A stretch of 64,000 nt of DNA from Candolleomyces eurysporus (taxonomy: Eukaryota > Basidiomycota > Agaricomycetes > Agaricales > Psathyrellaceae): positions 141,012-205,011 of the forward strand of contig JANBPK010000847.1 of assembly GCA_027579435.1 (NCBI GenBank), written 5' to 3'. Under the pieces are notes generated by a model that had not been told where the DNA came from, did no database searches, and saw only the letters and a list, made by a program, of their open reading frames with translations. The number at the start of each line of letters is the position of its first letter. Positions within the stretch are counted from its first letter, which is position 1. This document shows, piece by piece, positions 11,100-22,648 of this stretch. The position numbers were made by a program, and so were the translations under genes.

Positions 11100-12851
11100 A
11101 TGGTCCTCATTGCTTTGATCGTCTTCTATTCTCTATGTCGACAGACAGTCGCAGATCGTTCCATTGGCCCGAAGAACGAACCTCGCGGACAAGAGATTCC
11201 CTTTCAATTAGAAACTCCTATCCACGCCGTCCCAGCTGCTACATCTTCGTCGTCAGGCACTGCGTCGTTTATGGCAGGCCTGCCACTGGCATTTCCAACG
11301 TCACCGAGCTCATCTCTGAGCTCAGATCTTCCGCTGCCGCTGGCAGTGGCTTTAGACGGCCCGTCCGTCCTCGTTTTGCCCCTTGGTGACACTTCGCCAA
11401 CCGTCAAACCGCAGGCTTCCGAAATGGATAGCCCACAAAGGCCGCTTCTCATGGGATACTATCCCGATTGGGTGGGGGACCAGTTTCCCCCCGAGAATAT
11501 AGACTTTTCGCGCTACGACTGGGTCGATTTCGCCTTTGCAGTACCGAATTCGCAGTTCCAGCTGGAATGGGATGACGACGAAGCACCAAGACTGTTGTCA
11601 AGGCTAGTCGCAGCCGCCCATACTGCCGGAACCAAGGTCAAACTGAGCATTGGGGGGTGGACGGGCAGCAAGTAAGGACATTTTTGTTCTATCTTCGCTG
11701 GTTTTCATAGACGTTGACAGGTACTTTTCGCCCGCCGTTTCCACAGCGGAAAACCGAAAGACTTTCGCCAGCAACATACTCAGTGTCTATCGCACCTACG
11801 ATCTGGATGGCATCGACATCGACTGGGAGTACCCAGGTCATAAGGGCAACGACGGCAATCTGTACAGCCCATTAGATACGAGTAATTTCCTGGCCTTCTT
11901 GAAAGTCTTGCGGGCTACTTTGCCTACCACTGCCAAAATCTCGGCCGCAGTGCAAACGATACCTTTCCTTGGGGGAGACGGAGATCCGATACCTGATACC
12001 TCGGAATTTGGAAAGGTCTTCGACTGGATTTTGCTTATGAACTACGATACTTGGGAATGTAAGTATCTTTCTGGATCTCATTAGGATTATCAAACTTACC
12101 AGAGCCTTTAGCTACATCGCCTCCCGGGCCGAACGCTCCTCTTTACGACGCCTGCAATAATTCAACCCAACCCGCGTCGAGCGCCTCCGCTGGGGTGGTG
12201 GCATGGGTCGAGTCAGGCTTCCCTCTGTCCAAGCTGGTCCTTGGGCTGCCTTCTTATGGCTACGTGCAGAGATCGTCTTCAGAGCGTCTCATAACACGAT
12301 GGCACCAACTTCGAGGAAATCATCGCTGGCACGAGCACGAGGACAGTGAAAAACATCACGAGCACCAGCCTGGCGGAGACTTTTGGGGAAACTGGGGACA
12401 TGGACACAGCGGTGGTGACGACGATGACAACGACGATGGGAGTGGCGGCAGCGGTACCAGTGGTGATGACGGTGAGCATCCCGGCCCTTCACCTCTTCCC
12501 GCCAACCCTGGAGGTGGGACGCCTGTCGTTGTCGACGACTCGGATAACCAGGTCCAATTCCGCGAGCTTGTAGAACAAGGCGCGCTGGTACTATCCCGCG
12601 GAGAAGACGGTGCTATTCAATACGTCGGTGGTGGTGGGTTTGAAAGACGATGGGATTCCTGTTCCGAAACACCCTTTCTGAGGTCAACGGCTTCGGGTCA
12701 GATCATCACATACGATGATCCAGAATCTCTAGCACTCAAGGCTAGATTTGCGAAAGACGTCGGCATGCTTGGCATTAATGTCTTCGACATCCACGGAGAT
12801 ACTGACGGGGGTCATCTTATCGATGCCATTAGAGATGCGATGAAAATGTAA
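11100..12851 (+). CDS. Secreted GH18 chitinase with an acidic/His-rich insertion
   Basis: Three exons (11100-11671, 11721-12058, 12112-12851) give 549 residues. The N-terminus MVLIALIVFYSLCRQTVADR looks like a signal peptide, followed by a Ser/Pro-rich linker to about residue 115. The GH18 barrel then starts at MGYYPDW. SIGGW is present, and the catalytic DxxDxDxE signature (DGIDIDWE, 11806-11829, residues ~220-227) is intact, as is LLMNYDTWE. A low-complexity insertion rich in His, Asp and Gly (about 12330-12530) interrupts the barrel after the SYGY motif, and the C-terminal barrel resumes with QFRELVEQGAL. The expected role is hydrolysis of chitin beta-1,4 links in the wall or environment. 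The stop is only 60 bases from the convergent stop of the next gene. Confidence 0.93.
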
Positions 12852-12911
12852 TTCATAGATCGAATGTCACGGTCGTATTAATCACCACAGCTTGTGCACA
12901 ACGATGCTTGT

Positions 12912-13904
12912 TCAAAGATCAAAATCGTCATCGTCGTCCTTCTTCTTAGACGCGACTCTGAACAGCGGATCTGAGCGGCTGGTACTTGCTTTCTGAATAA
13001 CCCCTGAAAGATCTCGATTAATGGTAGCCCCTCATTCGAAACCTGTGGAACCATACCACTTGTTGCAAGCCGGAGTTCAAGGGCGGCTGTGTCGAAATCG
13101 TCACTATTTCCCAGTTCCTCGAACCCTACTAGTCTGAAAAGCGGTCAGTCTCGCAGATTGAAGCTGATGTTCTTATAACCCACCTATCCGCTGTGACGCC
13201 ATCAACGAAGCAAACGACACAGGGCAAGACTTTTATCGACAGTTTCTCTACTAGCCAAGGAATGTTCTCGACAAAAACTCTGAAGAAGCGAGTATTGAAG
13301 TATTTTGGGGCAAGTTTCTGCGATCTCTCTCATGAGTGGTGAGCCGCAAGAGTTAGGAGGGATGTGCTAACCCCTAGATGTTTGTCCATAATTTCACATC
13401 GCTTGAAGTTGGTGTGGTAGAAATGCACAACACATCGTTTCTCTCGTCTAACACGAGGATCAGAGAAGGACACGAAAGGACGGGTGAAACCCACATACGC
13501 TGTCGTTCGAATGACCTCCTTCTCATCACTAATTTCTCCATAAGTTCCATGCTCGTTTGCTTGTAAGTCCTTGACGCGCTCCATTCTGCGGAGATAGCCC
13601 CATAGTTAGGCTCAAGTTGAACGTGGTTGCCCGAGCAGGGAGCAGATAGCACCTCACTCGTTCTTGAGAAGCTTCAAGGCATGCTCTCTGATAGAGGAAT
13701 TGGAGTCGTTCTCTATCTCTTCTTCGAGCTCAGCGAAGATCGCGTCTTCGTCTTCATCTTCACTGTCGTCTCTTCTGTTTCGCGAACCTTTTGCATTGGG
13801 CTCGACAAGACGTGACGCAAGAGTGGCTGCTCTAGAGCTGCCGAAAGAGAGAGAGTTCCAAAGATCACTCGCAGGTGGTTTGAAGAGGAAGCTCACCTCG
13901 ACAT
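12912..13904 (-). CDS. TXNDC9/Plp1-type phosducin-like thioredoxin-fold protein
   Basis: Exon 1 is only 8 bases (13904-13897, ATG TCG AG), spliced to 13837-13658; the frame then continues from 13585. Landmark segments in order are an acidic N-terminal helix (EDEDEDAIFAELEEEIEND), MERVKDLQANEHGTYGEI, DEKEVI, REKRCVVHFYHTNFKRCEIM, the KLAPKYFNTRFFRVFVENIP thioredoxin core, VLPCVVCFVDG and VGFEELGNSDDFDTAALE. It ends with KKKDDDDDFDL. These are the diagnostic blocks of TXNDC9/Plp1, a co-chaperone of the CCT chaperonin in tubulin and actin folding. The redox CxxC is replaced in this family, as here. The tiny first exon is easily missed by automatic prediction. Confidence 0.92.
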
Positions 13905-14038
13905 TGCGGGATGATGTTGGCAGAGGAAAGGTTTTGATGGTGGTAGAGATGCAAAACCAAACTAGGCTCATTGGCCGATTCCTGTTAATTGCAGTTGATC
14001 AAACCTTTTCCTCTTGCATCATCGCACCGGCGCTCAGT

Positions 14039-15620
14039 ATGAAGTTGGTCAATCGATACATCGACAAGCATGGTGCGGTACGTTCCGTTGAGATACCCTT
14101 TTATCGACGACCGATTGAGTCCTGACAGCACTAGTAGGGCCATGTAACCCTACGCCCCGAAGACAATGAAGATATGTGGCATCTATACAATTTAATCAGC
14201 GAAGGTGACTCTGTTAGAGCCACCGCACTGCGGTCAGTCGTCTTTCTTTTCTGTTCCTCCAAGGTTCTAAACGAGGCCGTAGGCGAGTGCAGAATGTATC
14301 TTCGACCGGGTCAACAGAGTCCCATCGAGTTCGGACCAGTCTCACCATCCAGGTTTCTAAAATAGAGTTCTCTCCCTCAGCGATGCCCTCGCAGGAAGGG
14401 GCTGGAGACCAAGGCTCCCCTGGTGGAATGCCGGCTGCGTCCCTTCACATATCTGGTCCCGTCATTCGCGAGAACCAGTACGTCCGGATGGGGGCCTACC
14501 ATACGCTCGACATCGAACCCAATCGAGACGTGCGCATAGAAAAGCTTGAGGGCTGGGACAGTGTCGCTCGTTCAAGGGTCGAAGAAGCCATTGTCCCCGG
14601 TCGAGGAGCAGAGGTGGCTGCAGTCGTTTGTGGCGAGGGCACTGCGGCGTTCTGCTTACTGTCCCAACACATGACGATTGTGCCCCATCGAATATCGATG
14701 TCCATTCCTCGAAAAGCAGCTGCAGCCGGAACGTCCCAACATGAGAAAGGATTGGGCAAATTCTACGCCCAGGTCTTCGAGTCGTTTCTCCGCCACATAC
14801 CTTATAATGCCCCCAGCCTCCGTGCAATAGTCATCGCTAGTCCTGGTTGGATTCGTGACGCGGTCTTCGACTACCTCTCTGCTGAAGCTCTCAAACGAGG
14901 GGATAAACCTCTCCAAAAAGCCCTCAAGGAAAAAGTCTTAAAGGTCCACATAAGCAGCGCTCATGTTCACAGCCTGGTGGAAGTCCTCAAGAGCCCTGAA
15001 GTTCGTTCATACGCGTGCACTAGATATTACACCGAAGCTCATTATTCTACAGGTCTCTCATCAATTGAAAGAGGCCAAGTTCGCGAAAGAGGGTATTGCA
15101 CTGGATCGGTCTGTATGCTTGCCTGCTGCCTTGTGCCGATTCTGAGCCCCCCTCTAGATTCTTCAAAATGCTCGGCTCGGATGAGAATCGGGCTTGGTAC
15201 GGGCCAGATCATGTGCGACTTGCCTCTGAGCGAGGTGCCATAGGCACACTTTTGATATCTGACGACCTCTTCCGGTATGTAATCTTTTATTGCAGACTCA
15301 TCGTTTGTGTTTATGGGGAAAATCCAGCTCAAGCGATCCAGCAACACGCAAGAAATATGTGGAAATGGTTGAGGCCGTTCAAAGCAAAGGAGGAGAAGTG
15401 ATCATGTTTTCGAGTATGCATGAATCCGGCCAACGTAAGGACCAGCCTTTGCCCGCTAAAACGATATCGCTGACTTCGACCGCCAGAGCTCAATCAGCTC
15501 ACCGGTATTGCCGCAATATTGACATTCCCTCTTGACATAGAAGTCGTTGAAGCAGAAGAAAAAGAGGAGGAAGAGGAGCGTAAGCGTCGGGAGCAGGCCG
15601 AGGCAGACGCCGAGTCGTAG
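14039..15620 (+). CDS. DOM34: Dom34/Pelota, ribosome rescue factor
   Basis: Seven exons (14039-14077, 14138-14232, 14283-15000, 15053-15108, 15158-15274, 15328-15434, 15487-15620) give 421 residues in one frame. The protein begins [20 protein letters not shown] and continues [20 protein letters not shown], the signature start of Pelota. [18 protein letters not shown] follows in the Sm-like domain. The central eRF1-2 domain carries the [10 protein letters not shown] segment and the C-terminal eRF1-3 domain carries [20 protein letters not shown], with an acidic tail. Dom34 with Hbs1 splits stalled ribosomes in no-go and non-stop decay. It lacks the GGQ of eRF1, as expected. Length is normal for the family. 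Confidence 0.96.
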
Positions 15621-15744
15621 AGGCGGGGACGCATGATGTCATTTATTTGGTTTAAATTCAACTGTCACTTTCAATTTCGATCGCGCCCTCGCTTCGATGC
15701 TCAGATCGAAACCAAAATGAGACTTCTAGTACAGGTCCGAGTCA

Positions 15745-18037
15745 ATGCGCTATTTACTTTCTCTTTCCCCTACTTCCAACGTCCTTCGCTCACTTCCCAG
15801 AGTACTCAAAGCCAGCATGCCGAAACGCCCGCACAGTCCCCAAGAGTCCGATATTGACACAAAACGCCCGCGACCAGCCAGTCCGAAGCCTTTCAACCCT
15901 ATCAAGGTTGCGACACCAGAGGCAGCCGCAGCAGTGGACGCCAATCCACCTGCTAAGCAACTTGTCGCGGCCATGGGTGATGTGGTCAAGAATCCTGATA
16001 AAGGCGATTGTGTCGTCTATTGGATGAGGATGCACGACCTTCGCAGTATGTCTCTCTTGTCATCGACTTGAATGCCAACTAAAGAATGTTATAGTTTCAG
16101 ACAATCGCGCGTTTTCGAATGCCTGCGAGCAGGCGCGTCGTGATAAAATTCCAGTCATCGTGCTTTTTGTCTTCAGTCCTCAGGACTACATTGCCCACGA
16201 TCGTGGCGCACGCAAAATCGACTTTACGTTGAGGAATCTAGCCATCCTTAAGGTATGTCGCGTCCCGAGATTTAACACTTCGTGGCAAATTACTTAAGTG
16301 ATGGTGCTCGAATAGAAAACCTTGGCGGATCTGGACATCCCTCTGCACACAGTGACTTACGTGCCACGGAAGAAGATACCTGAGAAGGTGCTCAGCCTTC
16401 TCGGTAGCCTTGGCTGCAAACGTCTTTACGCCAACATTGAATACGAGGTGGATGAGCTTCGCCGCGACATAAAGCTATGCGAGCTTGCCCTTTCACGACG
16501 AGTGCAAATTAATCTCAGACACAACAAAGCCATCGTAGAGCCTGGCGTCATTTTCGCCCCGAGTTCTGGAAAGCCTTATGCGGTGGGTTAGAAGCCATTT
16601 TTGTTTCTCCGCGTGTCTAACTGTCGTTTAGGTGTACTCTCCCTATAGAAAACAGTGGCTCAAAATTGTAAATGACAAGCTGGACCATTATCTGGAGGAA
16701 GCAGCAAGTCCCACAGCCAATGATCCTTCTGTTAGGGAGTCCGAGACATTCGGGCCGCTTTTTGAAACAGAGATACCCTCGTCCATCTCAGGATTTGAGT
16801 TGGACGATGCGGATAAAGCCAAAATGGCTGAAGTATGGCCAGTTGGAGAATCAGCAGCGCGTGAGGTCAGTCGATAACCTTTTTCGTATTCTCGCCTCTA
16901 ATCATACGTCACTTAGATTCTTCTCCGTTTTTTGAATACCAAGGCCAGAACCTCGCAGCTTGGTCCTGTCAATCCACTCGCGGAGGGCGCTGAAGATGCG
17001 GGAAAGCACAACCGCGTCGTGAAGTATGGAGGGGACAGGGACCGAGCCGATAAGGATACAACCAGTCGTCTAAGGTGAGACTATCGTGAAGCGTCATCAC
17101 ATCTTCACCACTCAGCATACATGATATTAGCCCGTACTTCTCTTCAGGTGTTATATCTGTCCGTGAAGTCTTTCGAACGACGATGAAATTGTTCGAGCTG
17201 AAGGAAATCGATGTGAACTCGAACGCCGGAGTTGGGACGTGGTTCTCTGAAATCATCTGGAGAGACTTCTACACAGACGTTCTAGCCTCTTTCCCCCGAG
17301 TCTCCATGGGCAGGCCATTTCAAGAGAAGTTTTCTGCAGTCGTGTGGGAGAATCATCAGTCTCCTGAAGAGAGCAGGGGCCCTGCCTCCAAGGATTCCGA
17401 CTCCGAAGCCGTCTCGCGATGGAAACAAGGGAGGACAGGTGTCCCAATTGTCGATGCAGCAATGAGATGCATTAAAGAAATGGGGTGGGTGCACAACAGG
17501 CTGAGGATGATCGTTGCAATGTACCTCACTAAACACCTCATGATTGATTGGAGGGTTGGCGAACGAGTCAGTAGCTTCAGTCGTTCTTTCTGTTTTGATC
17601 GTTTTACTGACTCAGATTTAGTATTTCATGGAGAATTTAATAGATGGAGATCTGGCTTCGAATGACGGGGGCTGGCAGTGGAGTGCCAGTACTGGAGTTG
17701 ATCCCTGTCCTTATTTCCGCATCTTCAACCCTCACTCTCAGAGCACGAAGGTCTGTCTGCTTGTCTCGATGCAGCGGAGTCTACTTTCTCACTCCGCATG
17801 TATAGGCGGACCCATCCGGAGATTTCATCCGGTATTGGGTTCCAGAATTGTCCAAAGTTCGAGGACCTGGTGAGTTTGGTATGATTTGCTCGCGAGCCTT
17901 GACTGATTCGATGCCCAGATTTGCATACACCTTCAACTGCCATTGTTGGCAAGCTCAAGTATCCACGCCCCATTATTGAACACAAAGAAGCGCGTGAAAG
18001 GGCATTGAGGAGGTACAAGAATCCAGGAAGCACGTAG
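15745..18037 (+). CDS. Class I CPD photolyase with two possible starts
   Basis: Nine exons run from 15745 or 15817 to 16045, then 16095-16252, 16316-16582, 16632-16865, 16917-17074, 17131-17566, 17622-17750, 17806-17869 and 17919-18037. The frame is exact: 621 residues from the first ATG, 597 from the second. The N-terminal antenna domain begins [20 protein letters not shown]. The FAD-binding domain includes [41 protein letters not shown] and [12 protein letters not shown]. These are diagnostic of class I CPD photolyases, which repair UV pyrimidine dimers using blue light and FADH. The first ATG adds 24 residues without any Asp/Glu, like a mitochondrial presequence. The second opens with Lys/Arg clusters typical of a nuclear signal. 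It lies 124 bases downstream of DOM34 on the same strand. Confidence 0.95.
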
Positions 18038-18461
18038 GGCTGTATTTGTATGATTATCGAATTTCTTGGTATTTCGCATTGTTCCTATCTGTTTGTCACT
18101 ATTTATCGTAGCTCAATAAAATCCTTGAACGCAAACACTTACACACAGCTGCTATGCGAAGCGCCTCGTTGCCTAGCAACTAGCCCTATTTGGTACTATT
18201 TGTCATCCCGCCTCATTCCCGCGTCGGCAATTGGGCGCACCAACCCAAACTTGGATGGCATTATCCGCTTCCCTGCATTGTTCTTGGGAGGATAAATAGT
18301 GGGCGAGCAGGACTGAGATTCCCCAGCACCTTACGGTTGACCGAAGTTGCTCACCCACATTTTTCTTCCCTTCCCATCTTCCCCCAAACCTTTCCCTTCA
18401 CCCCCCTCCACGATCAAGCACTTTGACTAGTCGCTTTGATTACCTACCCTCATTTATTACC
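18038..18461. promoter_or_regulatory. Photolyase 3' region and promoter of the small downstream gene
   Basis: A poly(A) signal AATAAA lies at 18115-18120, consistent with the photolyase 3' end. A TATA-like GATAAATAG lies at 18291-18299, about 165 bases before the next ATG, followed by a pyrimidine-rich leader typical of strongly expressed fungal genes. Confidence 0.5.
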
Positions 18462-18725
18462 ATGCCTTTCTCTACCGCCAACACCTCTTACGGTCTCTTC
18501 CCCGCTGCTCCCTGCAGCCCCAATGCCTTCAGCCTCTTCGGGTCCACTTCCAACCCACGAGACAACCACGTCTTGTGCGAGGAGTTTGGTGCCATTTTGT
18601 ACCCGTCGGCAAAGCAGCAAGCGAAGGGCAGCCGCCGCGGCAGCCCCCTCAGCGACAACGCGTCCTACTCGTCGTCCGCCAAGTCGACCAAGTCTTCCTT
18701 CAAGCGCTGGTTCGGCTTCAACTGA
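18462..18725 (+). CDS. Small Ser-rich protein of unknown function (87 aa)
   Basis: A single-exon open frame starting MPFSTANTSYGLFPAAPC in good context (CACC ATG after a pyrimidine-rich leader with an upstream TATA-like box). It encodes a hydrophilic peptide with NPRDNHVLCEEFGAILYP in the middle, then a Ser/Lys-rich run and the end KSSFKRWFGFN. No signal peptide or membrane segment is evident. Short proteins with a basic, aromatic C-terminus of this kind are common and often highly expressed in Agaricomycetes, but I know no function. Codon use is GC-rich at third positions, like its neighbours, which favours a real gene. Confidence 0.6.
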   Translation: MPFSTANTSYGLFPAAPCSPNAFSLFGSTSNPRDNHVLCEEFGAILYPSAKQQAKGSRRGSPLSDNASYSSSAKSTKSSFKRWFGFN

Positions 18726-19630
18726 AAATCTCTATCGAGGGATTTTTGAGTTGTGAGTCTTCAGCGCTGGAATGAAGGTATGGTCGTGGTGTGCTGCCCC
18801 CTAGCTGTGCGTCCTCAGCCCCAAGTAAGGCTGAAGGAAGCCGACGGGGATCCAAGCGCCTCAGGATCCGTGGACAGTCTTCAACGGAACAACGTTTCGT
18901 TTGAAGGATGTTCCCAGCGATAGGATGCTCCGGCCTGGCTATGGGTCATCACGAGGATTACAGGATCTATAAATCCTCAATGTGACTGCCCCTCGCCGCG
19001 GAGCGCCCCCCGACTTTGCCATGGAGGCTTGCCCAAGAAGATGGGCACAGCCTAGGAAGTGGCAAAGAGAATTCAAAAGCTTCGAAAATGAAGCAACAAT
19101 CCGTTTTTTGCAGTAGAGGTAGAGACATCTGACAGCCTATTTATCTTTCGTCCTTTCGACGAACTCGTAGTGGGATGGGTTTGGACTTCACCATGGACAC
19201 ATTATTTATTACGGCAACGGACATTTAACATATGTACTGTACCTGTATATTTTGGATTGCGGACAGTCTCTCGCTCAATGAGTAACTTATCTGTTTCAAC
19301 ATTCAAAATCCGGTCTCGCGCACTATCGCTGAAAGCAACAATTCTCGATATGTTTCAATGGATGCTGAATAAGAAATACACGCCAAAGTTTCCTGCGATT
19401 GTTGAAATCTAATGCTCCAACCCAAGCCCATGCAAAGTCCCTGCCTCCTCTATGAAGCACCCTGTGAGCCGGATAGCAGTATCCCTACCTCTCTGCCAGC
19501 GGCGGGCAAACCCCTGCCAACACATCGCGCCACAACTACCGCAAGGTCAAGAACAGTCTCCATCCTGAAAGAGAGCCGTCATAAATTAACCAGAACGCGT
19601 ACGCTGTTGAAGCGGAAGGCAAATATGAAT
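18726..19630. other. Intergenic plus MET6 3' UTR
   Basis: No supported gene. The open frame at 19170-19412 plus has no recognisable features. A short inverted repeat GAGGAT/ATCCTC flanks a TATAAA-like word near 18955-18980. The last ~200 bases are the likely 3' UTR of the minus-strand MET6. Confidence 0.5.
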
Positions 19631-22330
19631 TTAAGCGTAGTTCTGGCGAGCCCATTTGGCACCCTCGACGAGGTTGATGAGGGAGGCCTCGGTTTCCTTC
19701 CAACCACGGGTCTTGAGACCGCAGTCCTATTGATATGGAAAGTCAGCCAAGCGCAAAGAAAGATAGCAGAGGAAAACTACGCACGGGGTTGACGAAGAGG
19801 AGGGAGTCAGGGAGAATCTCAAGCATGGCCTTGAGGCGGTCCTTGATCTCCTGGTCTCCGGGAACACGAGGAGAGTGGATATCGTAGACACCGGGGCCAA
19901 TCTGGTTGGAGTAGCCGTAGTGCTTGAAGGTGTTGAGCAGCTTCATGTCACTCTTGGAGGCCTCAATAGAGATGACATCAGCATCGAGGCGCTGAATCGA
20001 GGGGAAGATGTCGTCGAAGTCAGAGTAGCAGAAGTGAGAGTGAGTCTGCAGCTGGTCGGTGACACCCGCAGTGGCGAGCTTGAAGGAGTCGACAGCCCAC
20101 TTGAGATAAGCATCCCAGTCAGCCCGGCGGAGAGGAAGCTGAAAACAACGTGTGAGAGATGAATTTGTAGACCGGATACGAATGACGGATTAACTCACGC
20201 CTTCACGAATGGCAGGCTCATCAACCTGGATCGCGCTGATGCCAGCTTTCTCGAGATCAACGACTTCATCACGGAGAGCAAGAGCGAGCTGTTTGGATTG
20301 AAGTTCGCGAGAGACGTCGGCACGGGGGAAAGACCAGTTGAGGATGGTGACAGGACCGGTAAGCATACCCTTCATGGGGGCCTTGGTAAGGCTCTGAGCA
20401 TAGCTACTCCACTTGACGGTCATGGGACCAGGGCGGGAAACGTCAGAGACGATGATGGGAGGTCGGACATAGCTAAACCGCGATCTTCAGTCATCTCACT
20501 CGAGGAGGGAGTGTCAAGCATACGCACCGAGAACCGTAGCTCTGAACCCAGCCATTCTGAGTGAAGACAAAGCCATTGAGCTGTTCACCGAAGTATTGAA
20601 CCATGTCGTTACGTTCGGGTTCACCGTGGACGAGGAGATCGAGTCCAATCTTCTCTTGGAAGCGAACGACAGTCTCAACCTCTTTCTTGATGAACTCCTC
20701 GTATTGAGCCTCGGTGAGTTCACCCTTGCCGAGCTTGGCACGGGCCTGACGAATCTCTTTGGTTTGCTAAATCACGTATGAGGACAAGGCACATTGAGGG
20801 CTGTGAAATTCCACTTACAGGGAAAGAACCAATGGTGGTGGTGGGGAACTTGGGCAGATTGAGGGCCTTGGCCTGGATCTCCTTGCGAGTAGAGAAGGGG
20901 CTCTTGCGTTCGAGCTGTTCAGGGGTGATTGCAGCCACACGCTTGCGAACGGTGTCGTCGGAGTTCTTCTCGAACGCCCGGCGCTTAGCGATCGAAGCCT
21001 TGTTGGCCTCAAGAGCGGCAGCGACGGCAGAATCCTGAGATCCAGAGAGAACGGCAGCGATAGTAGCGACCTCAGCTGCCTTTTCAAGGGCGAAAGAGAA
21101 CCAATCTTTCTGTTCCTCAGTGAGCTTCTTCTCGGAAGCGAGGGTGACAGGGGTGTGGAGAAGAGAGGAGGAAGTGGCAACGATGACACGATCAGCACCG
21201 AGGATATCGATAGCTTGTTGAGCAAGCTTGATGGCGGCTGAGAAGTCGGCCTTCCAAATGTTGCGGCCAGAGACGAGACCAAGCGAGAGGATGATGTTGG
21301 TGGACTTGATAGCGTTGGCAACATCTTCAAGCTGACCAGGGGCACGGTCAAGATCGATGTGCAACCCAGCCACGGGGAGCTTGGCAATGAAGTTGACATT
21401 GGTGTCGAGGCGGGCGAAGTAGGTAGTCAACAAGATCTTGGGAGCAACGGGAACGAGCTCGTTGTACGCGGTGGTGAACTCCTTCTCGAGCCCGGCAGCG
21501 GTGTCGAGGACGAGGATGGGCTCATCGATTTGGACCCACTCAGCTCCGGCAGCCTTCAAGTCGGAGAGGAGAGTCTTGTAGAGAGGGAGGATTTGGGCGA
21601 GGAGGCTGATAGGCTGGAAGCCAGGCTTGGCCTCCTTAGCAGCCTTGCCGAGGACAAGGAATGANGACNGGGGCCAAGGACGACNGGGGCGGGTGGTAAC
21701 GCCAAGGGCCTGAGCCTCCTTGAATTCCTCAACGGCCTTGTTGAAGTTGAGCTTGAAGTCGGTTTCCTCAGAGAACTCGGGGACGACGNAATGGTAGTTG
21801 GAGTCGAACCTTATTTTTTTTTTTTTAAAAAAAAGGGATGAGTGCTATTAATAGATCTAAATGTCTCAAAGCGCTTACCATTTCTTCATCTCGGAGGCAG
21901 GAACATCGACGCCGTCTGCCTGGCGACCACGGCCCATGGCAAAGTAGACATCGAGAGGAGAGAGACCAAGACCCTGATAGCGCTTGGGGATGACATTGAA
22001 GGAAGCGGAGTGGTCGAGAACATGGTCGTAGAGGGAGAACTCGCCGCTATATGGTTATCAGCATCATCGTGCTTTAGATCGACGGACTGGAAAAAACATG
22101 CCTGGGAATGACATCGACGCCCCGAGCCTTGATGCTGGTCCAGCTGGTCTTCTTAACTTCAGCAGCAGCTTTGGTGAGCTCATCAGCACTGATTTTTCCG
22201 GCCCAGTAGGCTTCGACGGCCTTCTTGACCTCACGGTTGGCACCTGCGCAGAGATAAATGATAACGCCTCGAAAACGCCGCACGAGCACGCACCGATACG
22301 AGGGAAACCGAGGACGCTGGAGAGGACCAT
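19631..22330 (-). CDS. MET6: Cobalamin-independent methionine synthase (MetE/Met6)
   Basis: A spliced minus-strand gene from ATG at 22330 ([20 protein letters not shown]) to TAA at 19631 ([10 protein letters not shown]). Recognised blocks include [21 protein letters not shown], the central [91 protein letters not shown] and [12 protein letters not shown]. The last two contain the zinc ligands (His and Cys of HSHFCYS and the Cys of NPDCGLKTR). The enzyme transfers the methyl of 5-methyl-tetrahydrofolate polyglutamate to homocysteine. Ns at 21665, 21669 and 21685 behave as inserted bases: skipping them keeps the frame. The N at 21789 stands for a real base. One intron carries a T13/A8 run at 21814-21834. 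Confidence 0.96.
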
Positions 22331-22648
22331 TTTGGAGGATGTGGGGGTGGGGAAAGAGAGAATGGGTGGAACTGACGCGACTCTGAGATTTTTAAACGGT
22401 GGAGATGGCGAGATTATAGACACTAGCACGTGCTATGGCCCTGATAATCGATGAATCGATTGGCGGTATGTTTTTCCTCACATCGGTCCAGATTGCCATC
22501 TCGCCTATATTTCAGCCAATCAGATGCTCAGAATGCAAGTCCATATTACACGTTCACGAAACGCCAGGCAAAGAACGACTAAGAACTCCATAACTCAATA
22601 GATATACAACACGCGCCCGAACCCATGACATGCACGCCACACCCCATT
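22331..22648. promoter_or_regulatory. MET6 promoter region
   Basis: This 318-base stretch lies between the MET6 start and the stop of the upstream kinase. It contains the 12-base palindrome described at 22424-22435, two ATCGAT words near 22448-22460 and CCAAT boxes (minus strand near 22459, plus strand near 22515). The right end is the kinase 3' UTR. Confidence 0.5.
22424..22435. promoter_or_regulatory. CACGTG palindrome (Cbf1-type E-box) upstream of MET6
   Basis: TAGCACGTGCTA is a perfect 12-base palindrome about 95 bases upstream of the MET6 ATG. In yeasts, Cbf1 with Met4/Met28 binds CACGTG upstream of sulfur-amino-acid genes. Placement before a methionine synthase makes a regulatory role plausible, but this is inference. 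Confidence 0.5.

Noticed and set aside
19170..19412. 80-residue plus-strand open frame downstream of the small Ser-rich gene
   Set aside because: Low-GC third positions unlike neighbouring genes, and no family resemblance.
21814..21834. T13/A8 run in a MET6 intron as an inserted poly(A) retrocopy
   Set aside because: There is no target-site duplication or foreign sequence. It lies just inside the splice acceptor and is more likely a homopolymer or gap-fill artefact.
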